Made by a program: the position numbers and the translations under genes. Shown piece by piece: positions 35,787 to 44,351 of a stretch of 64,000 bases of DNA. The DNA comes from Bin87 sp965204685. Its GTDB lineage: Bacteria; Chloroflexota; Dehalococcoidia; Lucifugimonadales; UBA3495. Position 1 is the stretch's first letter; each line of letters starts with the position of its first letter. The stretch spans positions 1,612,001 to 1,676,000 of the forward strand of contig OZ242004.1 of NCBI GenBank assembly GCA_965204685.1, in the 5' to 3' direction. The notes beneath the pieces were generated by a model. That model did not search any database, was not told the DNA's origin, and worked only from the letters and a program-made list of their open reading frames with translations.

Positions 35787-36200
35787 ATGACCGTCCAGCA
35801 CTGGAGAGACGCCAAATTCCATATGCGTTGGAGCATCTACGACCGCCGGTCCTACGATGACTTCAAAAGACGCCGACCCTTCGCCAACGGCGACGACCGA
35901 CGCCGAGCACACGGCAACGTCCTTCTGGACTTCCGCGCTCCCGAGGGCACGCCGGACGGCATCCACACCGTCTACCACGACACCCGACAGCGACGCGGCC
36001 AATCCTGCGGCGTCATCGTCCGCGACGGCCTTTTCGTGCCCCATCCCACCCAAGGCGCCGTCCTGGAAGCCGTCGCCAAGTCCTACAACGTCAACCCCAC
36101 CGACGGCCGCGCCGGCCGCGACTCCCTCGGCCACATTTTCATCGAGGCATTCGCCTGGGACCCCGAAGAAGGCAAAATCGCCGTCTTCACCGTCTCCTGA
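35787..36200 (+). CDS. uncharacterised 137-aa protein
   Basis: ATG 35787 (MTVQHWRDAKFHMRWSIYDRRSYDDFKRR). Basic N-terminal half, then GQSCGVIVRDGLFVPHPTQGAVLEAVAKSY and a C-terminal strand region (LGHIFIEAFAWDPEEGKIAVFTVS). The frame is intact, unlike its neighbours. It ends six bases before the iteron-like repeat cluster, so a link with replication or control of the element is possible but unproven. No family recognised. Confidence 0.5.
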   Translation: MTVQHWRDAKFHMRWSIYDRRSYDDFKRRRPFANGDDRRRAHGNVLLDFRAPEGTPDGIHTVYHDTRQRRGQSCGVIVRDGLFVPHPTQGAVLEAVAKSYNVNPTDGRAGRDSLGHIFIEAFAWDPEEGKIAVFTVS

Positions 36201-36205
36201 CCGAA

Positions 36206-36535
36206 GATGTAACAGGTTAATAACGGCACTTGTAACACCAGAGCGGCCCTCCGGCCACACCCCCGAAATCCCGATTTCGTGCGGGAAATCGCCTTTTTTC
36301 GGCGCCGGAGGAGACCGCTTTGTTACATCTGTTATTAATGTTACAACCCCAGGAACTCTCTATAGAAATTCCCCCCTAAGAACGAATATTCGCCTCGGAA
36401 TTTTTCTATAGGAAGTTTCCCGGGTTGTAACATTAATAACGTTAATAACAAACCACCCCATTTCCCGCACAAATCGGCCCAAAATCGGCTGTTACATCTA
36501 TCCGGGACCCCCGAAAGATGTAACAAGTTAATAAC
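36206..36535. repeat. iteron-like TGTAACA/TTAATAAC repeat cluster
   Basis: Five related sites in about 330 bases. Direct: GATGTAACAGGTTAATAAC 36206-36224; TTGTAACATTAATAACG with a second GTTAATAAC at 36425-36449; GATGTAACAAGTTAATAAC 36517-36535. Inverted: TGTTACATCTGTTATTAATG 36321-36340 and TGTTACATC 36490-36498. Between them lies an A+T-rich inverted repeat (TATAGAAATTCC near 36361 with GGAATTTTTCTATA near 36397). There is no gene here. The layout suggests an iteron origin or a multi-site operator. The rest of 36536-36819 shows nothing. Confidence 0.7.
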
Positions 36536-36819
36536 AAGGCCGGTCCGCTCGAATTGCCCGCAATCAACCCTCTGAGAACCTCACAACCACCCCACCTCCT
36601 GACTCACCCCCACGAACCACAAATGCCAGCGGGCCCGCTCCGCAAACACTGGCACGCCGGTCAGGCTGGCTGAATCACCTCTCCAGATGCCCGACCTCTT
36701 CCAACATCAAGTCGATGATCAGGTCATTATAAAAGGCGGGGGTAAATTGGGCCGCGTGGGCGGCTCCATCGTCGGCTTGTGGCGGAGGAAAACCGTACCG
36801 TCCGCCTGTTATAGGTCAG

Positions 36820-38433
36820 GGAAAATGTCCGGATAAGTGTTCAGCGAAAATGTCACTCCGTTACGCTGCCATGGTATCTGATGTCGACGCATCGGGCGCC
36901 ATCCGCTGCTTCCGTCTTGGTGGACCTCCGGCTTCCAGATAACTCCTGACGGTGGACCGGTGGATCCCCAACTCCCGTTCTATTGCCCGCAGCGACATGC
37001 CCTTGCGCCGGGCTTTCTGGACGGCTTTCCAGCGCTCCTTCTGGAGGAAGGTTGGCTTGCGCGGAGCGACGGTTGCGGGCGGCGCGACGGCGACTTCACC
37101 ACCGGCGAAGTCCGGTTGATCCGCCTCGGGTTCTTGGCTTGCCGCCATCGGAGCCAGGTGCGCTGTCCAGCGTTCATCCCAGTGGTTCACGCCGATGGGT
37201 GCAACCGGAGGGACCTCGGGAGGCTGGTGGCCGGTGCGCAGGAATACCGGATCTGGCGGGGCCTCTTGAGTGGCGATGATGCGCCCCTCACGGCACACGC
37301 TGAGTTGGCCGCCCAGCCCTGCCAGGACTTCCACCGCCGCGCCGGCATAGGTGGGGCGTTCCGGCGCCTGCAGCAGTTGGAGTGTCCGCAACTGGAACCG
37401 CACCGTGTTGTCCCGATCCACCTTCCGGCGGTGCTTGAAACACAGGACCTGTTCCAGGCTCATCTCCGGGTCCAGCGGCCGGAACGCCGTCTCGGAGCAC
37501 TGAGGGGGAAGGCCAATGCGCTGGTTGAATCGAGGCACAAACTCATTGAGTACCGCCTGCGCCTGCCCCAGGGTGGTTGCGCCGGCCAGCCGCAGTTCGG
37601 CGACCAACCGGTCCTGAAAGGTGCCCGCCGTTCGCTCCACACGCCCTTTGGCCTGGGGCGACTGGGCGAAGATCATCTGGACCCCCAGTTCATCCATGGC
37701 CCGGCTGAACTGGGTAGGTGCTGCGGTTATGCCGGATCCCGGCGTGTGCTTGAACACTGCGTGGCGATCGGTGTAGAAGGCCACGGGCACGCCGCGGCTC
37801 TCCACCAAGGCGCGGACCATCAGGAAGTAGTTGCGAGCGTCCTCGTGCTCGCAGAACCAGGCGCTCACCACCTTGCCGGTGGCATCGTCCACCGCGATCA
37901 GCAACGTGAACGGCGGAAACAGGTCTCCCAACCACGGGTGATAGCTGCCGTCAATCTGAATCAGCATTCCCTCTTGGGGCATCCGTTGGCGACGGACCCG
38001 GTGTTTGGGTGGACGGCGTCGCCGGGGACTGCTCAATCCAGCATCCAACAGGACCCGTCGCAGGGTGGTCCTGCCGATGTGGACGCCATCCCGTTCCGCC
38101 AGCAGTTCTGCGAGATGGGTGTGGTTGACACCAGCGTACCGGGTCCGGGCCAGCTGCACCACGTCGCTGGCGAGCCCCTCGGGTGTGGCGTTGGCCGGTC
38201 GGCGACCGCGGTGGCCATGGGCCAGTGCCGCCGCACCGCGCTCACGGTAGGCCGCCAAGATGCGCCGGACGTGGCGCGGCGTTACTCCCATCACCTCCAC
38301 CGCTTGGTCGAGGATCATTTGCTCTGCTGCCAGGCTGTTGAGAACCTGCAGTCTGCTCTGTTCCTTTGGGGTCAATGTCACATTCTCCATGATGTGACAT
38401 TTTCGCCGGCCAGTTAGTCAGGACCTTTTCGCT
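36820..38433 (-). mobile_element. ISNCY-type insertion sequence
   Basis: Both ends carry two GAAAA-type blocks in opposite orientation: GAAAATGTCC...AGCGAAAATGTCAC at 36821-36856 and GTGACATTTTCGCC...GGACCTTTTCGC at 38395-38432. The inner 16 bases of the ends are nearly identical. It lies directly against the truncated IS110 gene to its right. Confidence 0.75.
36861..38390 (-). CDS. ISNCY-family transposase (integrase-core type)
   Basis: 509 aa, ATG 38390 (MENVTLTPKEQSRLQVLNSLAAEQM). An N-terminal HTH (DQAVEVMGVTPRHVRRILAAYRERG), a second winged part (HTHLAELLAERDGVHIGRTTLRRVLLDAGL), and an rve-type catalytic core: IQIDGSYHPWLG (Asp), FYTDRHAVFKH (Asp), KGRVERTAGTFQDRLVAELRL (Glu). A further C-terminal HTH (KARRKGMSLRAIERELGIHRSTVRSYL) is a less common extra and might aid end binding. 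The frame is complete. Confidence 0.9.
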   Translation of the reverse strand: MENVTLTPKEQSRLQVLNSLAAEQMILDQAVEVMGVTPRHVRRILAAYRERGAAALAHGHRGRRPANATPEGLASDVVQLARTRYAGVNHTHLAELLAERDGVHIGRTTLRRVLLDAGLSSPRRRRPPKHRVRRQRMPQEGMLIQIDGSYHPWLGDLFPPFTLLIAVDDATGKVVSAWFCEHEDARNYFLMVRALVESRGVPVAFYTDRHAVFKHTPGSGITAAPTQFSRAMDELGVQMIFAQSPQAKGRVERTAGTFQDRLVAELRLAGATTLGQAQAVLNEFVPRFNQRIGLPPQCSETAFRPLDPEMSLEQVLCFKHRRKVDRDNTVRFQLRTLQLLQAPERPTYAGAAVEVLAGLGGQLSVCREGRIIATQEAPPDPVFLRTGHQPPEVPPVAPIGVNHWDERWTAHLAPMAASQEPEADQPDFAGGEVAVAPPATVAPRKPTFLQKERWKAVQKARRKGMSLRAIERELGIHRSTVRSYLEAGGPPRRKQRMAPDASTSDTMAA

Positions 38434-38471
38434 GCGCGTCGACACCCAAGTGGTACAGTTTTCCGCCGCCC

Positions 38472-39573
38472 TTGACACCCAGGCGGATCAAGAACGTGTC
38501 CGGTCGCAAGACTGACGTGCTGGACTGCCAGTGGCTACAGCAGCTGCACACCTATGGCCTGCTCTCGGGAGCCTTCCGTCCCGAGGCGGACATCCGGCGC
38601 TTGCGCAGCTACCTGCGGCAGCGGGCGATGCTGGTGGAGTACGCATCCCACCACATCCAGCATATGCAGAAAGCCCTGACCCAGATGAACGTGAAGCTCC
38701 AGCACGTCATCAGCAACATCACCGGGAAGACGGGCATGGCGATTATCGAGGCCATCGTGAAGGGGGAACGGGACCCCAGGCGACTGGCCAAACTCCGCGA
38801 CAGTCGGATCAGGGCCGACGAGAAGACCATCGCCAAGTCGCTGCAAGGACATTGGCGGGAGGAGCACATCTTCGAGCTTACCCAGGCCCTGGAGTTGTAC
38901 CGGTTCTATCACGACAAGATGACCGAGTGCGACCGGGAGATTGAAGCCCAGTTGGAGCGGTTTGAGGACCGCAGCGACGGCGGGTCTCCTGGCCGACAAT
39001 GGCCGGCAACGCAGCCAGGGCAACGCGCCCAGTTTCGACGTCAGGACGCATTTGTACCGGATGACGGGAGTGGACCTGACCCGCATCAACGGCATTGACG
39101 GATTCACTGCGCTGAAGGTGATCAGCGAGATCGGCGCCGACATCACCAAATGGCCCAGCGCCAAGCACTTCGCGTCGTGGCTGGGTCTCAGCCCCGATAA
39201 CCGGGTCACCGGCGGCCGCGTCATGAGCTCAAAGACCAAGCCCAACTCCAGCCGAGCGGCGGCCCTGCGTCTGGCCGCCCACGCCCTGCACCGCTCGGAC
39301 AGCGCTTTGGGCGCCTTCCTGCGGCGGAAGAAGGCCCATCTGGGCGCGCCCAAGGCCATCACCGCCACTGCCCACAAGCTGGCCAGGCTCATCTACTCCA
39401 TGCTGCGCTACGGCCAGGAGTACGTCGACGCTGGTGCCGAATACTACGAAACCCAGTATCAGCAGCGAGCTTTGCGTGTAGCCAAGCGACGGGCGGCGCA
39501 GCTGGGCTACCAACTGATTCCCATGCCCGATGACCGTGCTTCGGGACTGTCCCAAAGATCCGAGGGGGCGTGA
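38472..39573 (+). pseudogene. IS110-family transposase, 5'-truncated and frameshifted
   Basis: From about 38480 the frame reads RIKNVSGRKTDVLDCQWLQQLHTYGLL, a typical IS110 segment inside the DEDD domain. Everything before it (including the first catalytic Asp) is missing at the ISNCY border, and I did not find it on the far side of ISNCY. Near 38975-38990 a frame change leads to LLADNGRQRSQGNAPSFD...GIDGFTALKVISEIGADITKWPSAKHFASWLGLSPDNRVTGGR...SSRAAALRLAAHAL, the Transposase_20 part with its Ser motif, ending at 39573. Confidence 0.8.
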
Positions 39574-39791
39574 TTCTCCCGGTTAGTCCATAGCCTAGCC
39601 AAGGTCAATTGAGCACTGTTTCAAAACCGCAAAACCGCGTGATGCCAACCCGCTGTACGTTCCAGCCACGTAAAGGGCAGACCTGTCGGAAGTTGCTTGC
39701 TGTTGCACTTCTCAGATGGTCTGACCTGAGTCCATCGCGGAGCGTCATTTCGGGTGAGACCCGATGACGAGCCGTGAGACCGGAGAATGAC

Positions 39792-39989
39792 ATGACAGAA
39801 CGATTGGCATACACAGTCAAGGAAGCCGCTACCGCCCTCGGGGTCAGCGAGTGGATGGTCAGGGAGGAGATCCACCAGCAGCGCATCCACTCGGTCAAGA
39901 TGGGTGCCCGCTTGCTCATTCCCCGCTGGGCTCTAGACGAAAGATTGAGGTTGCCTCCCGAGGGGGAAGCACCCGCGGAAATTCCGTAA
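39792..39989 (+). CDS. excisionase-like HTH protein
   Basis: 65 aa, ATG 39792 with GGAG six bases upstream. The whole protein is one winged HTH of the MerR/excisionase type (HTH_17): LAYTVKEAATALGVSEWMVREEIHQQRIHSVKMGARLLIPRWALDERL. Such proteins bend DNA at attachment sites or regulate integrase. The integrase gene starts 260 bases downstream in the same direction, so this is the likely direction factor of the island. Nothing is seen between 39574 and 39791. Confidence 0.8.
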   Translation: MTERLAYTVKEAATALGVSEWMVREEIHQQRIHSVKMGARLLIPRWALDERLRLPPEGEAPAEIP

Positions 39990-40249
39990 CCGTTTGGCCC
40001 GAATATCGGCGCGCGCTATCACGCCAGCGCCACCTACGCCTCTCGAGTTAGTCTGGAGCCAATGGGGCATCCTGCTGGTTTTTGGTTAGCACCGACTTCC
40101 ACAGTAATTGCGACCCCATCGTTCGGATGTATTCGGCGAATGGGAAACAGAGGATGGCAGTTCGATCGCGCCGCCGTCCCGCCGGCCAGGGCTGGCTGCC
40201 CCAGCACATTTCGTCAACTCAGCCCCTTCGACACAAAAGGCAGATAATC

Positions 40250-41377
40250 ATGAAAGGCACGATCAGACAACGCAACCCGGGCTCTTGGGAAATCCAGGTG
40301 TTCCTGGGACGCGACGCCCACGGCAAACGGATGCGTAAAACGGAAACGGTTCGCGGGAAGAAGTCCGACGCCCAACGTCGCTTGCGGGAAATCCTGTCCG
40401 AACTCGACCGTGGCATTTCCCCCACCAAAACGCGCTACAAGCTAGGTGAATGGATGGACAAGTGGATGGAGGAGAAGATCGTGCCCACGGGCAAACAGAA
40501 AACCATCGACCGTTACTGGGACGACATCAGGCTTCACATCAAGCCGGCACTGGGTCACATCGAATTGACCAAACTGTCTCCAACCCATGTCCAGGAATTC
40601 GAAACCATCCTGGTCAAGAACGGGAAAAAACCCAAAGGCGTCCAATTGGTCCATAATGTGTTGAGCGGCGCCATGAAGCACGCTCTGCGCCTCGAGCTGA
40701 TCGCCAGGAATCCCGTGGCATTGGTGTCGCCTCCAACGGCTCCGAAAACCGAAGCCTACAGTCCCAAGGTGGAACAGGTGCGGGCTCTCCTGACACTGGC
40801 TGAGGAGCGGGAACACCCGCTCTGGGTGTGCATCCACCTGATTGCCTACACTGGAATGCGCCGGGGAGAAGCCCTGGCACTCGAATGGAAGCATGTGGAC
40901 CTTGAAAAACTACAGATCGTGGTATCTCAGTCGCTAATCGCCACCAAGTCCGGCGTGTTGCTAGAGACACCTAAGACGGAGAATAGCCGGCGCGTTGTAG
41001 ACCTTGACCTTCGAACCGTCGAAATCCTCAGAACCCACAGGAGTAAACAGCGTGAACTGGCGGCCACGCTCGGGATCGAAGCCCCTGAGAAGCTCTTCCC
41101 GCGCGCCGACCAAGTGAGCTGGACGCACCCCAACAACGCTAGGTACGCGGTGAAGACCTTGGGGAAAAAAGCTGGTTGCCCTGAAATCACCCTGAGGAGT
41201 TTGCGGCATTTCCATACGACGGTGACGTTGCAGGCTGGCCAGAGCCCCGTCGTGGTGTCAAAGCGGATAGGCCATTCGAGTCCCAAAATCACCATGGAAG
41301 TGTACGCACACGCACTCCCTGGTTGGCAGCAGGACGCGGCCGAAGCATTCGCGGCCGCTATGAAATCAAGCGCGTAA
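40250..41377 (+). CDS. int: tyrosine recombinase / island integrase
   Basis: 375 aa, ATG 40250 (MKGTIRQRNPGSWEIQVFLGRD); the longer upstream frame is not conserved in style. Domains: N-terminal arm-binding (about 1-60), core-binding (60-165), catalytic (175-370). Catalytic residues: Arg in YTGMRRGEALALEW, the His-Arg group in LRSLRHFHTT, GHSSPKITMEVYAH with the second His and Tyr nucleophile. It should cut and rejoin DNA at att sites. The attR-like tRNA end lies 120 bases after its stop. AAATGCTGGACA repeats at 41378-41400 may be arm sites. Confidence 0.9.
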   Translation: MKGTIRQRNPGSWEIQVFLGRDAHGKRMRKTETVRGKKSDAQRRLREILSELDRGISPTKTRYKLGEWMDKWMEEKIVPTGKQKTIDRYWDDIRLHIKPALGHIELTKLSPTHVQEFETILVKNGKKPKGVQLVHNVLSGAMKHALRLELIARNPVALVSPPTAPKTEAYSPKVEQVRALLTLAEEREHPLWVCIHLIAYTGMRRGEALALEWKHVDLEKLQIVVSQSLIATKSGVLLETPKTENSRRVVDLDLRTVEILRTHRSKQRELAATLGIEAPEKLFPRADQVSWTHPNNARYAVKTLGKKAGCPEITLRSLRHFHTTVTLQAGQSPVVVSKRIGHSSPKITMEVYAHALPGWQQDAAEAFAAAMKSSA

Positions 41378-41400
41378 AATGCTGGACAAATGCTGGACAA
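41378..41400. repeat. two direct repeats just after the integrase stop
   Basis: AAATGCTGGACA occurs at 41378-41389 and again at 41389-41400. Short direct repeats next to an att core are typical arm-type binding sites of tyrosine integrases; that role is inferred. Confidence 0.5.
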
Positions 41401-41499
41401 ACTCCCAGAACCGTACAGCGCCACGCAGCATAATCAATAGACATTTGAGTAGGAAAACTCGCTCCACAGCCCGTCACAATACGCCAAATCATTGATACC

Positions 41500-41522
41500 T
41501 TCTAATCCCTCCCTCGGCACCA
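41500..41522 (+). other. attR-like 3' end of a tRNA gene (probably tRNA-Leu)
   Basis: The 23 bases parse exactly as the end of a tRNA: 7-nt loop TTCTAAT, T-stem 3' strand CCCTC, acceptor 3' strand CCTCGGC, discriminator A, CCA. The bases before the loop do not supply the matching GAGGG, so only the 3' piece is present, as expected at the integrase-side end of an element inserted in a tRNA gene. A tRNA with 5' end GCCGAGG (common in tRNA-Leu) is predicted at the other end of the island, outside the window. Confidence 0.65.
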
Positions 41523-41545
41523 ATTCCCCGATTCCCTGACTTGCG

Positions 41546-41578
41546 AACGGCTCCATAAAAGGAGAGGAGCCGTTTTCG
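41546..41578 (+). terminator. terminator behind the tRNA end
   Basis: AACGGCTCC and GGAGCCGTT pair over 9 bp, followed by TTTTC when the stem's own T's are counted. Its place 24 bases after the CCA fits the original terminator of the disrupted tRNA gene. Confidence 0.75.
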
Positions 41579-41730
41579 CCATTTGGGGAGTCTCCAACGC
41601 TGGGAAATCGGCTATTTGAGAACGCCAGCGCACGTCCCGGCATGACCCGCGGGACACCTCAGCCAAAGCCCGGGATCGGGCAGCCTTCAATGGGGAAACT
41701 CCAACCCAACGCCGGCGACGGGCAGGAAAC

Positions 41731-44007
41731 CTATCCTGCCGCCACCCCGTCAGTCAGTATCACTCCCGAATCCAGCAGGGTTTGGTAGCGGCTCCCCAGG
41801 CCGTGTTCTTCCAGGATCTCCCGGGCGTGGGAACCGGGCTTGGGAGCAGGTATGCCCGGGCGCACCGGCGTGCGCGACAGGCGCGGCGCGGGACCGCAGG
41901 TGGTCACCGGCCCCAACTCGTCGTGCTCCCGGGTGAGGCTGAGTCTGTGGGACTCCACCCAGGGGTCGGTCATCAGCTCGCGGACGTTGGTGATGACCCG
42001 CTGCGCGCCGATGCCGGCAGCGGCCAGGCGCTCCACCCAGAACGCCACGGTGTTCGCCTGGAACCGTTCTTCCAGCGACGACGCCAGGGCATCCCCCCGC
42101 AGGGTGTCTATTCCGGACAGTCCGTCCAGGCCGGCCAGCGTTGACAGGACGGACTCTGAGGCTCCAACAAAGAACCAGCCGTCGCTGGCCTGGTAGGCGC
42201 GATGCAATGGTCCGGTTCCCAGGGCGTCCTGTCCGCTGGTCTCGTTCCACTCTTTGCCCTCGTAGAGCTGCATGAAGGGCGATTGCAGCGTCATGGCGGT
42301 GTAGGCCAGGGCCGAGTCGATGTGCTGGCCCTCTCCGGTGCGCTGCCGGTGCAGCAGGGCCAGGGCCACTCCGTAGGCACCCATGAAACCCGTGCCGTAG
42401 TCGTTCACCGGGTTGGGCTGCGACTCGGGCACGCCATCGCCGCCAAACCGACGGGTCATCCCGGCAGTGGCCTGGGCAAACCCCTCGTGGCCGGGTCGCT
42501 CCGCCCAGGGGCCGATGTGCCCGTAGGCGTTCAACGAAGCGTAGATGATGTCGGGCTTGCGCTTTCTCACCTCTTCGTATCCCAGGCCCAGCCGCTCCAG
42601 GCTTCCGGCGCGGTAGTTCTGAGCCACCACGTCGGCATCCTCCAGCAGCTTCCAGAAAACGTCGCGCCCCGCTTCGGATCTCAGGTCCAGCAGGATGCTG
42701 CGCTTGCCCCGGTTGATGTCGTTATGCCGGGCCACGGTGGAGCCGCGCCTGGGGTTATCAATCTTGATAACGTTGGCCCCGTACTCGGAGAGGGTCCGGC
42801 CCATGGTCGGGCCGGCCAGGATGATGCACAGGTCCAGCACCTTGATGCCGTCAAGGGCGGCACGCATGACGTCCTGGGGCGCCGAGGCCTCGGACGCGGA
42901 GCGCGGCTTCAACTCCGCGAGGATCTCTTCACGGTGCTGGTCGAGAGCGGGGGCTGGACCTCGCACCCGGCCCGGTGTCAAAGACATCCGCGCGTTTACT
43001 CCCGGCTGCAGCATCTTGCCGTAGGTGGGGTCATCGACCTCTACCACCATCTCGGAGGCTCGGGCGTGGGGATGGTCAAACCACTCGGCGCTGGTGCGAC
43101 AGACCGCCCCCTCGCTGCCCGCCGCGGCGATCAGGTTTTCCCATTCCTGCGCGGTACGACTCAAGAAAAGGTCCCGAATCCGCTGCTGCGCCTCGGCGCG
43201 GAATTGCGGAACGTCCAGGATGCGGTCGAAGTCGGTAAGCCCCTCATCGTCCCACGATGTAATCCCGGCGGCTTCAACGAACTGCCGGAAGTTCTGGTTG
43301 CCGGGACCGCCGAATCGCACGTACTGACCGTCGCTACACTGGAAGATGCCACCCCACAACTCTTGCAGCGTTGGAACCGCTGGCAGAGAGTTGTGTACCC
43401 GCACTCCGAAACGCCCGATAGACTGGAACATGCTGTCGAACAGCGGGACTTCGATCCGCTGCCCCACGCCATCGCGCTCCCGGGCGTTCAGGGCGACGGT
43501 GATGGCCACCACCGACTGGAAGGCCCCGTACACCGACGCGATGGGGATGGCCGTGTACACCGGCCGCGGGCTGTTCGGATCGGGCGGGCGGAAGGTGGCC
43601 GACGCCGCTCCTACAACTCCTTCATAAGCCGGCATGGCCGCCCGGGGATCATCCGACGCAAATCCCGGAATGGAGCAGTAAACCAGTCGGGGATTGACCC
43701 GTGTCATTTGTTCGGGTCCCAAGCCCAACCGGTCCATGGTCACGGGCCGGAAGTTCTCGATCACCACATCGGCACTCTCGATGAGCGACTGCGCGATGGC
43801 TACATCATTCGCGTTCTTGAGGTCAAGGGTGATGCTCCGCTTGCCCCGGTTCCACGTCGAGTTGGCCGGAGTCTTCCAGCGGGGTCCGCCGGGAGGGTCA
43901 ATCCGCACCACGTCGGCGCCCTGATCCGCCAACAACATTCCCGCCAGCGGCCCGGAGATATACTGCCCGAAGTCAATTACCCGAATGTGTTCCAGCGCTC
44001 CCGCCAT
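41731..44007 (-). CDS. fused two-domain CaiB/BaiF CoA-transferase
   Basis: 758 aa, ATG 44007 (MAGALEHIRVIDFGQYISGPLAGMLLADQGADVVRI) with GGGGGAAGG upstream. Residues 1-375 are one family III CoA-transferase domain and about 385-755 a second (LDGIKVLDLCIILAGPTMGRTLSEYGANVIKID...NRGKRSILLDLRSEAGRD). Single-domain members are about 400 aa and dimerise. The catalytic Asp of this family (in the YxxIPxxD/G region) is not clearly kept in either half: first half VYTAIPIASVYGAF, second NPVNDYGTGFMGAY, where an Asp is present. Thus perhaps only the C-terminal half is catalytic. These enzymes move CoA between carboxylic acids; substrate unknown. Confidence 0.85.
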   Translation of the reverse strand: MAGALEHIRVIDFGQYISGPLAGMLLADQGADVVRIDPPGGPRWKTPANSTWNRGKRSITLDLKNANDVAIAQSLIESADVVIENFRPVTMDRLGLGPEQMTRVNPRLVYCSIPGFASDDPRAAMPAYEGVVGAASATFRPPDPNSPRPVYTAIPIASVYGAFQSVVAITVALNARERDGVGQRIEVPLFDSMFQSIGRFGVRVHNSLPAVPTLQELWGGIFQCSDGQYVRFGGPGNQNFRQFVEAAGITSWDDEGLTDFDRILDVPQFRAEAQQRIRDLFLSRTAQEWENLIAAAGSEGAVCRTSAEWFDHPHARASEMVVEVDDPTYGKMLQPGVNARMSLTPGRVRGPAPALDQHREEILAELKPRSASEASAPQDVMRAALDGIKVLDLCIILAGPTMGRTLSEYGANVIKIDNPRRGSTVARHNDINRGKRSILLDLRSEAGRDVFWKLLEDADVVAQNYRAGSLERLGLGYEEVRKRKPDIIYASLNAYGHIGPWAERPGHEGFAQATAGMTRRFGGDGVPESQPNPVNDYGTGFMGAYGVALALLHRQRTGEGQHIDSALAYTAMTLQSPFMQLYEGKEWNETSGQDALGTGPLHRAYQASDGWFFVGASESVLSTLAGLDGLSGIDTLRGDALASSLEERFQANTVAFWVERLAAAGIGAQRVITNVRELMTDPWVESHRLSLTREHDELGPVTTCGPAPRLSRTPVRPGIPAPKPGSHAREILEEHGLGSRYQTLLDSGVILTDGVAAG

Positions 44008-44121
44008 GTCTGAACCTTCCCCCTGTTTGTTAAAAATTGGCTTGGTGGATTGCGCGCACGCTAACATTGCGGGTATGAGCGGTCAACCGCCGGCGTCGCA
44101 ACGTCAGGGCTTGTGCAAAGT

Positions 44122-44213
44122 CTGTCAGAATCAAGATTTGCCGGATTTTGAGATTTTCAGGATATTCATAAATCCAGAAAATCCTCTAATCTTGGTAATC
44201 CTGATTCTGACAG
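44122..44213. repeat. palindromic intergenic repeat element
   Basis: Inverted arms CTGTCAGAATCAAGATT (44122-44138) and AATCCTGATTCTGACAG (44197-44213) match at 16 of 17 positions. The 58-nt middle is A+T-rich and itself contains repeated GGATTTTGAG/AGAAAATCC pieces. It lies between the CoA-transferase and the Uma2 gene and looks like a small non-coding repeat family related to the GGAT-rich repeats at 49962 and 58805. Confidence 0.65.
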
Positions 44214-44351
44214 TTGCCGCCGGTTACCCGTGGCGCATGGCTCATTCACTGCCGACTGCAACGGCAACTACCGCAGTGGTATGATCTTTTCCACCAGCGC
44301 TACTACCCCATCGCCGCCGGCCGCGCTTATCACAGCCCGTCGAGGTTCAGC

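Noticed and set aside
36206..36535. CRISPR array
   Set aside because: The repeats differ in orientation and spacing, are under 20 bases and are not separated by uniform spacers; no cas gene is near.
36960..38417. 485-aa plus-strand frame opposite the ISNCY transposase
   Set aside because: Shadow; the minus strand has HTH, the three catalytic acids and matching inverted repeats.
1..41522. All frameshifts as sequencing errors
   Set aside because: Long intact genes at 13-28 kb and 41-64 kb show that the error rate cannot be uniformly high; a few homopolymer breaks (8430-8669, 3181-3186) could still be errors.
42202..44013. 603-aa plus-strand frame opposite the CoA-transferase
   Set aside because: Antisense shadow; the minus strand encodes two complete CaiB/BaiF domains with a good ribosome site.
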